58,911 nt of DNA from Dehalococcoidia bacterium (GCA_022450395.1 JAKUQE010000011.1:1-58911), one strand, 5' to 3'. Counted from the first letter of the stretch, positions 10,131 through 19,955 are shown. Program-made: numbers and translations. The notes: generated by a model from the letters alone, not told the origin.

Positions 10131-10946
10131 ATGGCCAAACTAGTTCTAGCAGCCGGTGTCCCGCACCCGCCAAGATTGGTTCGGGAGATGCAAGATGCTC
10201 CAGGGCAATTGCGGGGAGAAGCCCTGTTTAAGCAGGTAGCCGGATATTTTGAGGCGGCGGCTCCCGACGTCATAATCGAACTAGACTCAGACCACTTCGT
10301 CAATTTTTTCTACGCCAACGTTCCGGCCTTTTGTGTAGGTATAGCCGAGGAATCCGAGGGGCCTGAGGAGATATGGGTCCCCATGCCCCACTACGTGGTT
10401 AAAGGCGACGTCAAGATGGGTAAAGGGCTGTTAGGTTACGGGCTAAAGTCCAACTTCGACTTGGCTGCCGCCGAGGAACTGCGCCTGGACCATTCTATGA
10501 TGGTTCCCCTGCACTTCCTGAACCCTAACATGGAGATCCCGGTTATCCCTCTATACGTCAACGGCTTCGCGGCTCCTACACCCACGGCCCGGCGGACTTT
10601 TTCCCTGGGGCGCATGGTCCGAAAGTTCGTTGAGCAATGGGAGGGAGATCAGCGCGTAGCCATTCTGGCCAGCGGGTGCTTCGCCATGGATGTTGGCGGT
10701 CCGCTTAGAGGGTGGACCGACGACAACTGGGTGGGGACGGTGACCGATCTGCTAGAAAACGGCAAGTACGAAACCCTGGCCCGGCGAGCCACGGCACAGC
10801 GCATGGCCGATGCCGGGAACAACAGCACCGAATTGCTTAACTGGATCGGCCTCACCGGAGCGGTGGGCGATACCAAACCGCTCTTCGTGGAGAACGACGG
10901 AGGCAGCGGTTACGCGGTGTGGGAGCTGGAGGGGGGACGAAAATGA
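10131..10946 (+). CDS. Class III extradiol dioxygenase catalytic subunit-like protein (LigB family)
   Basis: MAKLVLAAGVPHPPRLVREMQ...DVIIELDSDHFVNFF...LDHSMMVPLHFLNP...VAILASGCFAMDVGGP; typical LigB layout. Confidence 0.8.
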   Translation: MAKLVLAAGVPHPPRLVREMQDAPGQLRGEALFKQVAGYFEAAAPDVIIELDSDHFVNFFYANVPAFCVGIAEESEGPEEIWVPMPHYVVKGDVKMGKGLLGYGLKSNFDLAAAEELRLDHSMMVPLHFLNPNMEIPVIPLYVNGFAAPTPTARRTFSLGRMVRKFVEQWEGDQRVAILASGCFAMDVGGPLRGWTDDNWVGTVTDLLENGKYETLARRATAQRMADAGNNSTELLNWIGLTGAVGDTKPLFVENDGGSGYAVWELEGGRK

Positions 10947-11263
10947 GCGTTTATCTGCTGAACAAGATTCTCTACCTGTTGGATAACGACGCCGACTTCC
11001 GCAAGCGCATCAAAGAGGACCCTGAGGGCACGGTCAAGAGCTTTCCATTGACCGGCGACGAGATAGAGGCTTTGATCCTGGGCGACGTGGGTACCCTTTA
11101 CCAGATGGGCGTCCACACCTTCTTTCTGAACCACCTTGGGCGCTACGAAATGTTCGGGGTCAACCGGGACAACTATCTGGAACGTATCCGCTCCCACATG
11201 GAATATGATCCCAGGTTCGAGCTGGGCGCCATGCCTCTGCAATACGTTCCCAAAGAGTCCTAA
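10943..11263 (+). CDS. LigA-like small subunit (aromatic ring-opening dioxygenase alpha subunit family)
   Basis: ATGA overlap with preceding LigB-like gene; MSVYLLNKILYLLDNDADFRKRIKEDPEGTVKSFPLTGDEIEALILGDVGTLYQMGVHTFFLNHLGRY. Confidence 0.75.
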   Translation: MSVYLLNKILYLLDNDADFRKRIKEDPEGTVKSFPLTGDEIEALILGDVGTLYQMGVHTFFLNHLGRYEMFGVNRDNYLERIRSHMEYDPRFELGAMPLQYVPKES

Positions 11264-11280
11264 CCGCCACTGGTCCGCCC

Positions 11281-11425
11281 TTAAGGCCAGCTAATAATCG
11301 GGGGCAAATAGCCCCCGATGTTGGAATGGTAGATCGGGCTCTGAGCAAACGCGATGTAGATTTTGTGGTGAATTCCCGGGAGCAGATTCTTGGAGGGGTT
11401 GCCACGCGATAGCCACCGCAAACAT
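11281..11425 (-). pseudogene. Degenerate duplicate of the 3' end of the 12177..14246 lipoprotein gene
   Basis: Reverse strand reads GYRVATP-(1-nt frameshift)-SKNLLPGIHHKIYIAFAQSPIYHSNIGGYLPPIISWP*, colinear with GYRVTTPSKDPIAGIRYEIYNAFSQTGIYNSYIGGYLPPITSWS* of the intact gene. Confidence 0.75.
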
Positions 11426-11439
11426 AGATCCACTTTGCG

Positions 11440-12034
11440 GGGCTCGTTACTTCATTTGACTTGTCCGGAGGAACGGCTGGCGGAGGATAACCCATTCGTG
11501 GGGCTTCCCGGGGCCAGCCCGGAAATTTGGCCTTATGGGTTTCGCAATCCCTGGAGATTCTCGTTCGATCGTGAGACCGGACTATGGTTAGGCGGCTTAG
11601 GCAGCAGCCAGCAGGAAGAGATCAATCTGATCCAAATAGGCCGCAACTATGCTTGGAACATCATGGAAGGCACAATTTGTTACGAGCCGAACGGCTGCGA
11701 CGTAGACAGCTTGGAAACGCCCTTGGTTGAGCTCGACGAGGAGGGCCCTCAATATTGCGCAATCATTGGAGAGTATGCCTTCCAAGGACGTGGCATCCCA
11801 CCTCTGGTAGGCCCATACGTGTATGCTGATTTTTGCACCGGGGCGATATATGCCGTTTGGTACGATGGCTATTCTGACCCGTACCACCAGTTCCTAATTA
11901 ACACGGAACTCAATATCTCGTCCTTCGGGCAAGACCTTGCAGGCAACCTTTACATTCTTTCAGGGAGACCACGTGGTGATCAGATGGATAGTCTCCACCC
12001 CATGTACCATTTGACCTTGAGGGCGAGAGAGTAG
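11440..12034 (+). pseudogene. C-terminal fragment of PQQ-dependent sugar dehydrogenase (glucose/sorbosone dehydrogenase family)
   Basis: EDNPFVGLPGASPEIWPYGFRNPWRFSFDRETGLWLGGLGSSQQEEINLIQIGRNYAWNIMEG...PPLVGPYVYADFCTGAIYAV...ISSFGQDLAGNLYIL; lacks the N-terminal blades and abuts the lipoprotein remnant. Confidence 0.75.
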
Positions 12035-12176
12035 GGAGAGCAATCCTTATTGAAAAACATCAGGTTGGTTAAAACTCAAGCTGGCCGCACAAGACAACCC
12101 TGACAACTTGGTCCGTATGAGTGGTAGACCTTCATGGGCATATCTTGGACATGTTTATGGAGGTCCAGCTTCTCTT

Positions 12177-14246
12177 CTAGGACCAGCTAGTTATCGGGGG
12201 CAAATAGCCCCCGATGTAGGAATTGTATATCCCGGTCTGAGAGAACGCATTGTAGATTTCGTAGCGGATCCCTGCTATCGGGTCTTTCGAGGGGGTTGTC
12301 ACTCGATAGCCACTTCGAGATTGGGCCCCAGTTATGCTTGATGCCGTGCCGCTGCCCGGTTTGTCTTCCAGCCTAGCTTTTAACCAGTCCTGGTCCACAT
12401 ACCCCCTTTCGTCGACCTTCTTTTCCTCTATAGCCGCCTGGGTCGGTATCAGCACGTGACCGGTTGCCGCTAAAACCGGACTGACGTATTTGCCACGGGC
12501 AACGCCGGGGAATTCGAACAGTTTCTTCCCGGTAAGCGCGTCGGCTGCTTCCCATGTCCGTTCCTTCACGCTGTAGACAACGTCTATCCCATTTAAGCCC
12601 CACACCGCGTTTTCGTCGTCAACGTCGTCGTCGGTAATCTTGGTCAAATTGGCCCCATCCCGGTCCATGATCCACAACTCGGAATCGGAACCTCCCCGGC
12701 GTCCGGCAGCCGGCTCATCATCGTTGGCGTAGAACAGGATTCGCCGTCCATCGGGAGAGAACTTGGGACCGCTGGGAAATTTGACCTGGCCCTTGGTTAG
12801 ATTTTGCGTTCCCGAACCGTCGGCGTTCATCAGCCAGATATCCCAGGAAAATGACTCCCGGTCCGAGAAATATACGATCTGGGAATTGTCCGGAGACCAA
12901 CTGGCCGCCCTGGCGCCGTTTTGGCCCTCAGATTCCGCCGTAAGCTGCCGTACACTTCCGCCGTCGCGGTCCATAACATATATCTGAGTCCGCCCTTGTC
13001 TGCCTTCGGGAAAAGCGTCGAAGGCGATATTCTTTTCGTCCCAGGACCACTGGGGACGGTTCGCTCCGTGGAAGTCTCCCACCTCAGTCACCACCGTAGG
13101 AGATACGCCGGGAGGGGCGTCCAGTGGATATGTGACCAAGACCTGACGGAACACCCGGCATTCCCGCTCTGTGTCTTGAACTTTCCAATCAAAACATTTG
13201 TCTTCACCGTAGACCAACGTCTTTCCTCCATGGATCACGTGCAGTCCGCCCAGGCCCTGGTACACCCTGGGAGGAATATCCTCCGCTACGACGATGGCGG
13301 CCCAACGATCGGCCTTCATCTCCGACATTAATATGCGGTCCAGGAAAGGGTCGCCGGCGGCGGTGTTTAGCATATAGACATGGGGCACATAATCCGGTTG
13401 GGGGTCATCCAGCACCGAAACCAGGGACCTCACCAGAGACAACCCTTCGCCAAATACCCGGAGGGTCACCTCATTCATTTCGGTGAAGATCAAGTAGTCC
13501 ACCCGCCATAGCAGCCCGTTATTGACCACCCTTTTTACCGTGTTCACCAGCCGGTCTGCGCCCACGTCCAGAGCCCCTTTTGCCTTCCCTTTGAGATCCG
13601 AAACAGATCGCCCGGAGATTGTGCCTTTGCCTTCAGCCGCGTAAATCAGACCCGTCTGGTAGGTGGTTTCAAGGCTGATGTCCATGGTGGTGTCGCCGCT
13701 TAAGACCGGTGTCAGCGCCCACAGGACGGCGCCATCCACGGTTTTTGCTTTCAACAGATAAGCGGCGCCCGTTGGAAGGTTGAAGGAAAAGGAATCGCCA
13801 TGACCCCCATCTGCCATGGGGGACCCATCCAGTCCAAAAACCGACACCTTTGCCAACTCCGATTCCAATACCAACCCGCGCTGGGAAAACAATTCTTGCG
13901 CTTCAGCTAGAACCACTTTCCCCGACAACCTCGGCCCGGTGGGTGCTGGCTCCTGGCTCGAAGGCCCTAGTGTTGGAACGGTAGTGGAATCAGACACCGG
14001 CGGTGCCGGGGTATCTTGAAGCGGTACTTTATCTACCGATGGCGTAACAGCCGGCGATTCCCGAATGGGGGTTGCTCCTGGAGAGATCGCTGGGGACGCT
14101 GGGGCTGCCACGGATGGTTCCACAGGTACTGGTGTTGGTTCAGATGTAGCAACGGCGTCAGGGGTCGGGTTTGGTTCGGATTGGGAGCACGAAACGATGC
14201 CCGTAACCAGTATGGCGAGGATCGCGATGGCCAGGTTGTATCTCAT
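12177..14246 (-). CDS. Lipoprotein with TolB/PD40-type beta-propeller repeats
   Basis: Signal with lipobox (LAILVTGIVSC), Thr/Pro-rich linker, repeats such as IYVMDRDGGSVRQLTAESEGQNGARAASWSPDNSQIVYFSDRES and DIWLMNADGSGTQNLTKGQVKFPSGPKFSPDGRRILF. Confidence 0.85.
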   Translation of the reverse strand: MRYNLAIAILAILVTGIVSCSQSEPNPTPDAVATSEPTPVPVEPSVAAPASPAISPGATPIRESPAVTPSVDKVPLQDTPAPPVSDSTTVPTLGPSSQEPAPTGPRLSGKVVLAEAQELFSQRGLVLESELAKVSVFGLDGSPMADGGHGDSFSFNLPTGAAYLLKAKTVDGAVLWALTPVLSGDTTMDISLETTYQTGLIYAAEGKGTISGRSVSDLKGKAKGALDVGADRLVNTVKRVVNNGLLWRVDYLIFTEMNEVTLRVFGEGLSLVRSLVSVLDDPQPDYVPHVYMLNTAAGDPFLDRILMSEMKADRWAAIVVAEDIPPRVYQGLGGLHVIHGGKTLVYGEDKCFDWKVQDTERECRVFRQVLVTYPLDAPPGVSPTVVTEVGDFHGANRPQWSWDEKNIAFDAFPEGRQGRTQIYVMDRDGGSVRQLTAESEGQNGARAASWSPDNSQIVYFSDRESFSWDIWLMNADGSGTQNLTKGQVKFPSGPKFSPDGRRILFYANDDEPAAGRRGGSDSELWIMDRDGANLTKITDDDVDDENAVWGLNGIDVVYSVKERTWEAADALTGKKLFEFPGVARGKYVSPVLAATGHVLIPTQAAIEEKKVDERGYVDQDWLKARLEDKPGSGTASSITGAQSRSGYRVTTPSKDPIAGIRYEIYNAFSQTGIYNSYIGGYLPPITSWS

Positions 14247-14362
14247 GGCGGCTCCCTATGCCAATCTGCCGAGGTGCAATAAATACGAGCCAGTCGTCAT
14301 CGGCGCCACGGACGCGCTTGAAACCAGAATAGACAACGGCAACGTCTATGCCAAGCCGGCCA

Positions 14363-15280
14363 CTAACCCAGCAGGTCTCTCCGAACCGCCTTTAGACGTT
14401 CTCGTTCCGCCTCGTCTAGCTCCGGGAATACTTCGCCCTTGTCCCGGATCCCTCCCGTAAAGTTGGGCGGGCGCTTTTCATTGAACGCGTTCCTGCCCTC
14501 TGTACCATCGGTGGTGATCTGGGTCAAAAGTGAATTCATCAGCGTCTGCACCCGCCACGCCTCGCCCACCGGAACGTCGCGGAACCGAATTATGAATTCC
14601 TTCATCATCCGCACCGCCACCGGCGGCATCGACGCTATCTGAGCGGCCAGCTCCTCCGCCCGTTCCATCAAACTATCGTGGGCGACTACTTCGTTGATCA
14701 GATTCATCCGGAGCGCCTCTTTGGCGTCGAAAGGTTCGTCGGTAAGCAGTATCTTCATCGCGTCGGCGTAAGCCACTTGCCGGGTGAGGTAAGTGGCCCC
14801 GGGTCCGTGACCCACCCACCCCTGGCTCAACAAAGCGAACTTGAACCGGGCGTGATCTTCGCAAGCTATCCTGATATCCGTCGAAGTTAGCATCAAGTAA
14901 AATCCGGCGCCCGCCGCCCACCCGTTTATCGCGCCGATAACCGGCTTCCAGATCTGGGCGTAGTGGTCGCCCAGGCTGCCGTCGGTGCCGAACTTGGACC
15001 CATTTACCGTCCCAGAAGACGGCCAGAAGATATTCTCGGTCCTTAACCTCTCCCGCTCTTCAACGGTGATTCCTTCCGGGAGCTCCAGATTGTGCCCGGC
15101 GCAAAAATGCCGCTCCCCCGCGCCGGTCAAGATGGCTACCCGAACGTCAAGATCGTCCCAGATGTTTTTCCAAGCCTCGGCCAATTCGTCCGACGTCGTC
15201 CGATCTAAGATGTTTGCTTTGTCGGGGTTATTGATGGTGACGTAAGCGACGTGTCCTCTTTTCTCGTAAAGAACTCCCAT
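14363..15280 (-). CDS. Enoyl-CoA hydratase/isomerase (crotonase) family protein
   Basis: VAILTGAGERHFCAGHNL, PVIGAINGWAAGAGFYLMLTSTDIRIA, MPPVAVRMMKEF, C-terminal EKRPPNFTGG. Confidence 0.9.
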   Translation of the reverse strand: MGVLYEKRGHVAYVTINNPDKANILDRTTSDELAEAWKNIWDDLDVRVAILTGAGERHFCAGHNLELPEGITVEERERLRTENIFWPSSGTVNGSKFGTDGSLGDHYAQIWKPVIGAINGWAAGAGFYLMLTSTDIRIACEDHARFKFALLSQGWVGHGPGATYLTRQVAYADAMKILLTDEPFDAKEALRMNLINEVVAHDSLMERAEELAAQIASMPPVAVRMMKEFIIRFRDVPVGEAWRVQTLMNSLLTQITTDGTEGRNAFNEKRPPNFTGGIRDKGEVFPELDEAERERLKAVRRDLLG

Positions 15281-15304
15281 GGCGTTACCTCAAATAATTT
15301 CTGT

Positions 15305-15721
15305 TTAGGCCGGCTCGAACATGGGAAGCGATACCTCGCCGTCGCCCTGGTCTTCCCAGCGCAACTTTACTCTCATACCGCATTGGATGTCGGTGGTGGG
15401 GTCCTGAATCCCGACGATATTGGTCATGATGCGGAAGCCCTCGTCCAGATCAACGTAGGCCACGGCATAGGCCCCCAGGTCTTTGAAAGCCGGATGGCGG
15501 CTCTGCATGATGACGCTGAAGGTGTAGACGGAGCCCAATCCTTGGGAAACATGCCAAGTATTTTGGTCCGAGCCGCAGCTAGTGCAATGGCGGCGCGGAT
15601 AAAAGATCACCTCATTGCACCGATCGCAGGTCTGGTACGTAAGCTCGTGTTTCTTGGTAGCGTCCCAGAAGGGCTGGGTGTCGTTTTCCGGGAAGGCGGG
15701 TTGCGGTCGTAGCGGTGCCAT
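15305..15721 (-). CDS. Zn-ribbon/OB-fold protein (DUF35 family), thiolase partner
   Basis: LTYQTCDRCNEVIFYPRRHCTSCGSDQNTWHVSQGLGSVYTFSVI; adjacent to thiolase. Confidence 0.9.
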   Translation of the reverse strand: MAPLRPQPAFPENDTQPFWDATKKHELTYQTCDRCNEVIFYPRRHCTSCGSDQNTWHVSQGLGSVYTFSVIMQSRHPAFKDLGAYAVAYVDLDEGFRIMTNIVGIQDPTTDIQCGMRVKLRWEDQGDGEVSLPMFEPA

Positions 15722-15754
15722 CTATTTATTCTCCTAAATGTGGTTGATTCGGGA

Positions 15755-16948
15755 TTAATCGGCGGCCAGTATGGTTGCCCCGGTGGCATGGCGCGAGCCG
15801 AGCTGTCCGCCGTTGCCCACGGCCACCGCCAGTTTGGCGTTGGCTACTTGGGACGTAGACTCACCCCGCAATTGACGGGTTGCTTCCATCAACAGAAAGA
15901 TGCCCCTGGCGCCGGGGTGGTTGGACGACAGGCCCCCGCCATCGGTATTAATCGCCGGTTTCCCCGGGTTGTCATAATCCAATCGGCCATCGCTGACAAA
16001 GGCGCCCCCTTCTCCCTTTTGGCAGAACCCCAGGTCCTCGATCATGCACATGACGGTGATGGTGAACGAGTCGTATGCCATCAAGATGTCAATCTCAGAT
16101 GGAGAGACTCCGGCATCTTGGAAGGCAACTGGGCCCGACTGGGCACCGGCGCTGACGGTGATATCGCCGCCGTTCTCCCGGTACTTGGTGGCTTCACCGC
16201 CGCCGATTATCCACACCGGCTTCTTCCTGGCGTTGCGGGCCATCTCGGCGGAGGCCACCAGGACTGCCCCGCCGCCATCCGACACCATGCAACATTCCAG
16301 CAGGTGCAGCGGGTAAGCGACGGTCCGGGAGTCCAGAACGTCTGCGACGCTGATCTCATTGACGCCGACAAATTCCAGGTCGGTCATGGCCTTGACCGCC
16401 TCGGGGTTGCGCATGGCATGGCGTCGGGTCGCCACGGAGATGGCGGCGAACTGCTCGTCGGTCGTGCCATATTGAAACTTATGGCGCATCTTCACCATGG
16501 CGTAGTTGCCGATGAGGGTGAGTCCCCAAGGGTCTTCCATATTTCGGAACAGGTTAGATGGTCCGCCGCCGGTGGCGCCCGCGGTGCCGATGGCCCTCCG
16601 GTCGGAGTGGGATGTGGAGCCGTAAGTGATCAGCGCCAGATTGCACTTGCCCGCCTCGATCATCCGGCGCGCATGATTGGCGTGGAACTCGAAGGACGAT
16701 CCACCTACCGAGGTGTTGTCTATGATGCTGGGTTTGAATCCGAAATACTCGGATATTCCCAGACCCCCGATTCCCTGGTCGCTGCCGGTGTCGTACACGG
16801 CATCCACGTCTTTCCAAGCAAAGCCGGCATCTTCCAAGGCCTTGGCGGCTGAGGCGGCTTTGATCTGAAGTGCGCTGATATCCGAGCCGACCACCCGCAA
16901 CGGGTATTCGTGGATCCCAACGATGGCTGCGGTTCTATCCTGAGGCAT
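15755..16948 (-). CDS. Thiolase family protein (acetyl-CoA acetyltransferase/SCP2 thiolase-like)
   Basis: AAIVGIHEYPLRVVGSDISALQIKAASAAKALEDAGF..., VSDGGGAVLVAS, NTDGGGLSSNHPGARGIFLLMEATRQLRGE, AVAVGNGGQLGSRHATGATIL. Confidence 0.9.
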   Translation of the reverse strand: MPQDRTAAIVGIHEYPLRVVGSDISALQIKAASAAKALEDAGFAWKDVDAVYDTGSDQGIGGLGISEYFGFKPSIIDNTSVGGSSFEFHANHARRMIEAGKCNLALITYGSTSHSDRRAIGTAGATGGGPSNLFRNMEDPWGLTLIGNYAMVKMRHKFQYGTTDEQFAAISVATRRHAMRNPEAVKAMTDLEFVGVNEISVADVLDSRTVAYPLHLLECCMVSDGGGAVLVASAEMARNARKKPVWIIGGGEATKYRENGGDITVSAGAQSGPVAFQDAGVSPSEIDILMAYDSFTITVMCMIEDLGFCQKGEGGAFVSDGRLDYDNPGKPAINTDGGGLSSNHPGARGIFLLMEATRQLRGESTSQVANAKLAVAVGNGGQLGSRHATGATILAAD

Positions 16949-17004
16949 ATTTTATCTCTGCTCCTTTGGTTAGGAATCATATTTGTGGGGGGAATTCCCC
17001 TAAA

Positions 17005-17025
17005 TCCCCCTTTACGAAAGGGGGA
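17005..17025. repeat. Short palindromic element TCCCCCTTT-ACG-AAAGGGGGA
   Basis: Perfect 9-bp arms; related palindrome at 45735..45753. Confidence 0.6.
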
Positions 17026-17087
17026 CGTTGTCCGGCTTGGCCGCGGGGTTGTTTGACTTTACCATCTGGGCTCGTTAAATTTGTTGA

Positions 17088-17636
17088 ATGCGCATCGGTC
17101 TGCTATCCGACACCCATCTGCCGGGCATGATTCAAAGCTTGGACGAATTGGGACCCGAACCGGCCAATTTCTTCTCTACAGTCGATCTGATTTTTCACGG
17201 GGGAGACCTGACTTCTCCCAAGGTCCTGGACTGGCTGGAGCAGTTCGCTCCAGTCATTTGCGCTACCGGAAACAATGACTCCATCGCCGACCCCCGCTCC
17301 AAGGAAGTTCAGACCCTGGAAGTAGAAGGTTGGCGCATCGGGATGGTTCACAGCCTGGACCGCCAATTCAGGCCTGTATCCGAACTGCAAGAACTTTTCC
17401 CGGAGCCGGTAGACATAATGGTTGCCGGCCATACCCACCTTGAGCAATTGGAACTTCGAGATGGCGTGGTCATCATGAACTGCGGCAGCATCACCTTCCC
17501 CCACCACAAAGAACTGCGCTTGGGGCCGGTAGGGCTTTTGGAATTAGCGCCCAACAAGCTCCACGCGGAAATAATAGCATTGGGACACACGCCCGGGCGC
17601 CCCAATCCCACAACATCCATGACCCTGGACCTCTAA
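17088..17636 (+). CDS. YfcE/MJ0936-type metallophosphoesterase
   Basis: MRIGLLSDTHLPG...DLIFHGGDLTSP...VICATGNND...MVAGHTHLEQLELRDGVVIMNCGSIT. Confidence 0.9.
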   Translation: MRIGLLSDTHLPGMIQSLDELGPEPANFFSTVDLIFHGGDLTSPKVLDWLEQFAPVICATGNNDSIADPRSKEVQTLEVEGWRIGMVHSLDRQFRPVSELQELFPEPVDIMVAGHTHLEQLELRDGVVIMNCGSITFPHHKELRLGPVGLLELAPNKLHAEIIALGHTPGRPNPTTSMTLDL

Positions 17637-17680
17637 CAGATTCTACTGCGTCCCCCAGCATATTGGACGAGCCCAATGGG

Positions 17681-18826
17681 CTAGCGCGCCACGCGGTCAA
17701 CGAACTCGCCGACCACCGCTTCGTATCTCTCCGAGTCGACGTTCCAAGCCCCGCCGTGAGGAGCGCCAGCAAACAACTCATAAGTCACCAAGTCTGGACG
17801 GCTCTCCGCGAACCTCTCGCTTATTGACACCGGTACCCTTTTGTCTGCGTCGCCGTGGAATAGCAACACGGGGACCGAGATTTCGTCCGCCCGATCCAGA
17901 TAGTCCAAAGCGTCCCAGTCGATGCCGAATCTGGAGCCAGAGATTACTTTCGCGATGGTAGTCAGAAATGCGGGGACGTTTCGGATTTCAGCAGCCATAT
18001 CCACCGTCGCATCCAGATCTAACATAGGTGAGTCGAGAATCACTCCCACTACCCGGTCCGCCAGTGGAGACTGGTACAGAAAGTTGGCGATTATACCGCC
18101 GCCCATACTGTAACCAACCACGACCAGGCCGGTAGCTCCGTGGTCTAGGGCATACGCAGCCGCCGCCTCCAGATCCTCCCACTCGGTGAGACCGTACCAA
18201 TAGTAGTCACTTGGATCTTCCGGCGCCCCGGAATCATTCCGGTACGTTATAACCAGTGACGGAAGATTTTTACCCTCGACCACTGGTAGCATGCGCAGCG
18301 CCTGTCTCCGGCTTGCCCCTTTCCCGTGGACAAAGATTACCCAGGTGTTTCCGGAGCCATCTATTTGCCAGGCGGCGAGGACTCCCAGCGGCGACGCAAA
18401 CTGTATCTCCTTAAACGTAATACCGTGGGCCCTATCTGGGTCGCCCGGGAACGCGTTCTGGCCGAAACGCACTTGTTGTCCCACAACCAAAACGCCTTCC
18501 AGCAATGTGTACTTGCGTAGGGCCTCGGCGCCGTCGACATTGAGGGTTTCGCCGACTCTAGCGTAACCATCGGGCCATTCGATCCCCGTATTTTCCGGTT
18601 GCTTTCGGAGATCCTCTTCCGTTGGGAACTTGAGTTTGACCCGATCTTCCTCCAACTCCACAACTTCGACTTCGTACTTCAGAGGGTCGTGCTTGACGCG
18701 CAGCGCGCCGTCCTCGATCTGCAGGGAGTAGTACCACCCAACCCCAAACAATACCACACCCAACGATACGGCAAGCCCGCCGATTATCAGAGCCAGCCGT
18801 TTCCGGGTCATCTTGAACAGCTCCAA
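17681..18826 (-). CDS. Alpha/beta hydrolase with N-terminal membrane anchor
   Basis: TM near N-terminus; WVIFVHGKGASRRQALRML; nucleophile elbow GYSMGG; VPVLLFHGDADKRVPVSISERFA. Confidence 0.85.
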   Translation of the reverse strand: MELFKMTRKRLALIIGGLAVSLGVVLFGVGWYYSLQIEDGALRVKHDPLKYEVEVVELEEDRVKLKFPTEEDLRKQPENTGIEWPDGYARVGETLNVDGAEALRKYTLLEGVLVVGQQVRFGQNAFPGDPDRAHGITFKEIQFASPLGVLAAWQIDGSGNTWVIFVHGKGASRRQALRMLPVVEGKNLPSLVITYRNDSGAPEDPSDYYWYGLTEWEDLEAAAAYALDHGATGLVVVGYSMGGGIIANFLYQSPLADRVVGVILDSPMLDLDATVDMAAEIRNVPAFLTTIAKVISGSRFGIDWDALDYLDRADEISVPVLLFHGDADKRVPVSISERFAESRPDLVTYELFAGAPHGGAWNVDSERYEAVVGEFVDRVAR

Positions 18827-19186
18827 CGTGGTCTACCGGAGTCCATCTCGTCAGTGGACCACGAGTTACGATAGTTTAGCAGATATCATTAGCCGTACAA
18901 CCGCCACGATTCCCATCGGCAGGCCTGCGTCAATCGTTACGCGGGCAGTTGGATCCGGCAAGATGTGAATCGTGCGGCGCAAGGCGCAACCCCTCAACGG
19001 TCCCGGAGTCGACCGCCTGGAACAAACTCGATTGAGAGAATCCGAGCATGGATAACGAAGCGGCCGGACGCCACGTCGCGCCTCGGCTACCCGCCCTTGA
19101 CAGGGCTTGGCCTACGGAATAGCCTCTCCCTATAAGTGTTCCAGCTATAAATGGTTCCGGCCCACCGGAACGATTGGAGCGACATA

Positions 19187-19735
19187 ATGACCACCACGGC
19201 AACCGGCTCCATCTTTGTTTTGGACCCCACCGCTCCGCCTCGAGAATTGCGGCACACCATGGCGCCACGGCCACCCGATCTTCGGGGCAGATCCGTAGGC
19301 TTTCTTTGGAACAGTAAACCCAACGGCGACATTCTCTTCGCCCGGTTGGAGGAGTTGCTCCGCCAGAAATATGAGATCAGCAACGCCGTCCACCAGCGCA
19401 AACCCTCGGCGTCGATCGCGGCCAAGCAGGAGGTCATGGACGAGTTGACCACCTCAGCCCATGTAGCGATCGTCGGTCTAGGTGATTGAGGGTCCTGCAC
19501 GTCGTGGAGTATCCACGACTCAGTAGAACTGGAGCGTCGCGGTGTTCCCACTGTTACAGTTTGCACCCACCGATTCAAGGTCCTGGGCGAAGTCGAGCGC
19601 CGCGCCCTGGGAATGCCCGAATTGCCCATGGCCATCGCTCTCCATCCACTTGGAGGCCTAAAACCCGATGCGGTTGAGGCCAAGGCGGAGGCCCTTTTGG
19701 AGCAGGTGATCGCTGGTTTAACTGCTCAGGAGTAA
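19187..19735 (+). CDS. UGSC-family selenoprotein candidate; in-frame TGA (Sec) at 19487-19489
   Basis: Reading through TGA gives ...VAIVGLGD-U-GSCTSWSIHDSVELERRGVPTVTVCTHRFKVLGEVERRALGMPELPMAIALHPLGGLKPDAVEAKAEALLEQVIAGLTAQE* (TAA at 19733-19735), the family DUGSC motif. GGAG Shine-Dalgarno upstream of ATG 19187; hairpin directly downstream of the TGA. Confidence 0.85.
19501..19519 (+). promoter_or_regulatory. Candidate bacterial SECIS element for the UGSC protein
   Basis: Perfect 7-bp stem GTCGTGG-AGTAT-CCACGAC; loop G at 19509 lies 20 nt after the TGA, inside the distance window used for bacterial SECIS. Confidence 0.7.
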
Positions 19736-19800
19736 CTCAACTCAAGACGGCACGGCCCCGCCAACTTCGCTTGAAGGGTCCGGGAGTCGATCGCAACGGG

Positions 19801-19829
19801 TAGTTCGACAGGCTCACCACGAGCGGCAG
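19801..19829. repeat. Dispersed-type sequence tagttcgacaggctcaccacgagcggcag
   Basis: Resembles the widespread intergenic GTTCGACAGGCTCACCACGAGCGG element seen in many bacterial genomes; single copy in this window. Confidence 0.35.
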
Positions 19830-19955
19830 AAAACCTCAACACCCGTTCGTCCCGATACTGTCTAAGGACCATACGCTGCGCCTATCTAAGCTTTATATTG
19901 TCCCAAACCGCCGGGGGAGTCCGGCTCATTTTTCCCCGCAGATGGAGGGCGTCGA

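Noticed and set aside
15740-16852. 370-aa plus-strand ORF
   Set aside because: Antisense to the clearly coding thiolase; composition is that of a reverse-complement artefact.
19087-19683. 198-aa minus-strand ORF
   Set aside because: Antisense to the UGSC protein; no recognisable domain.
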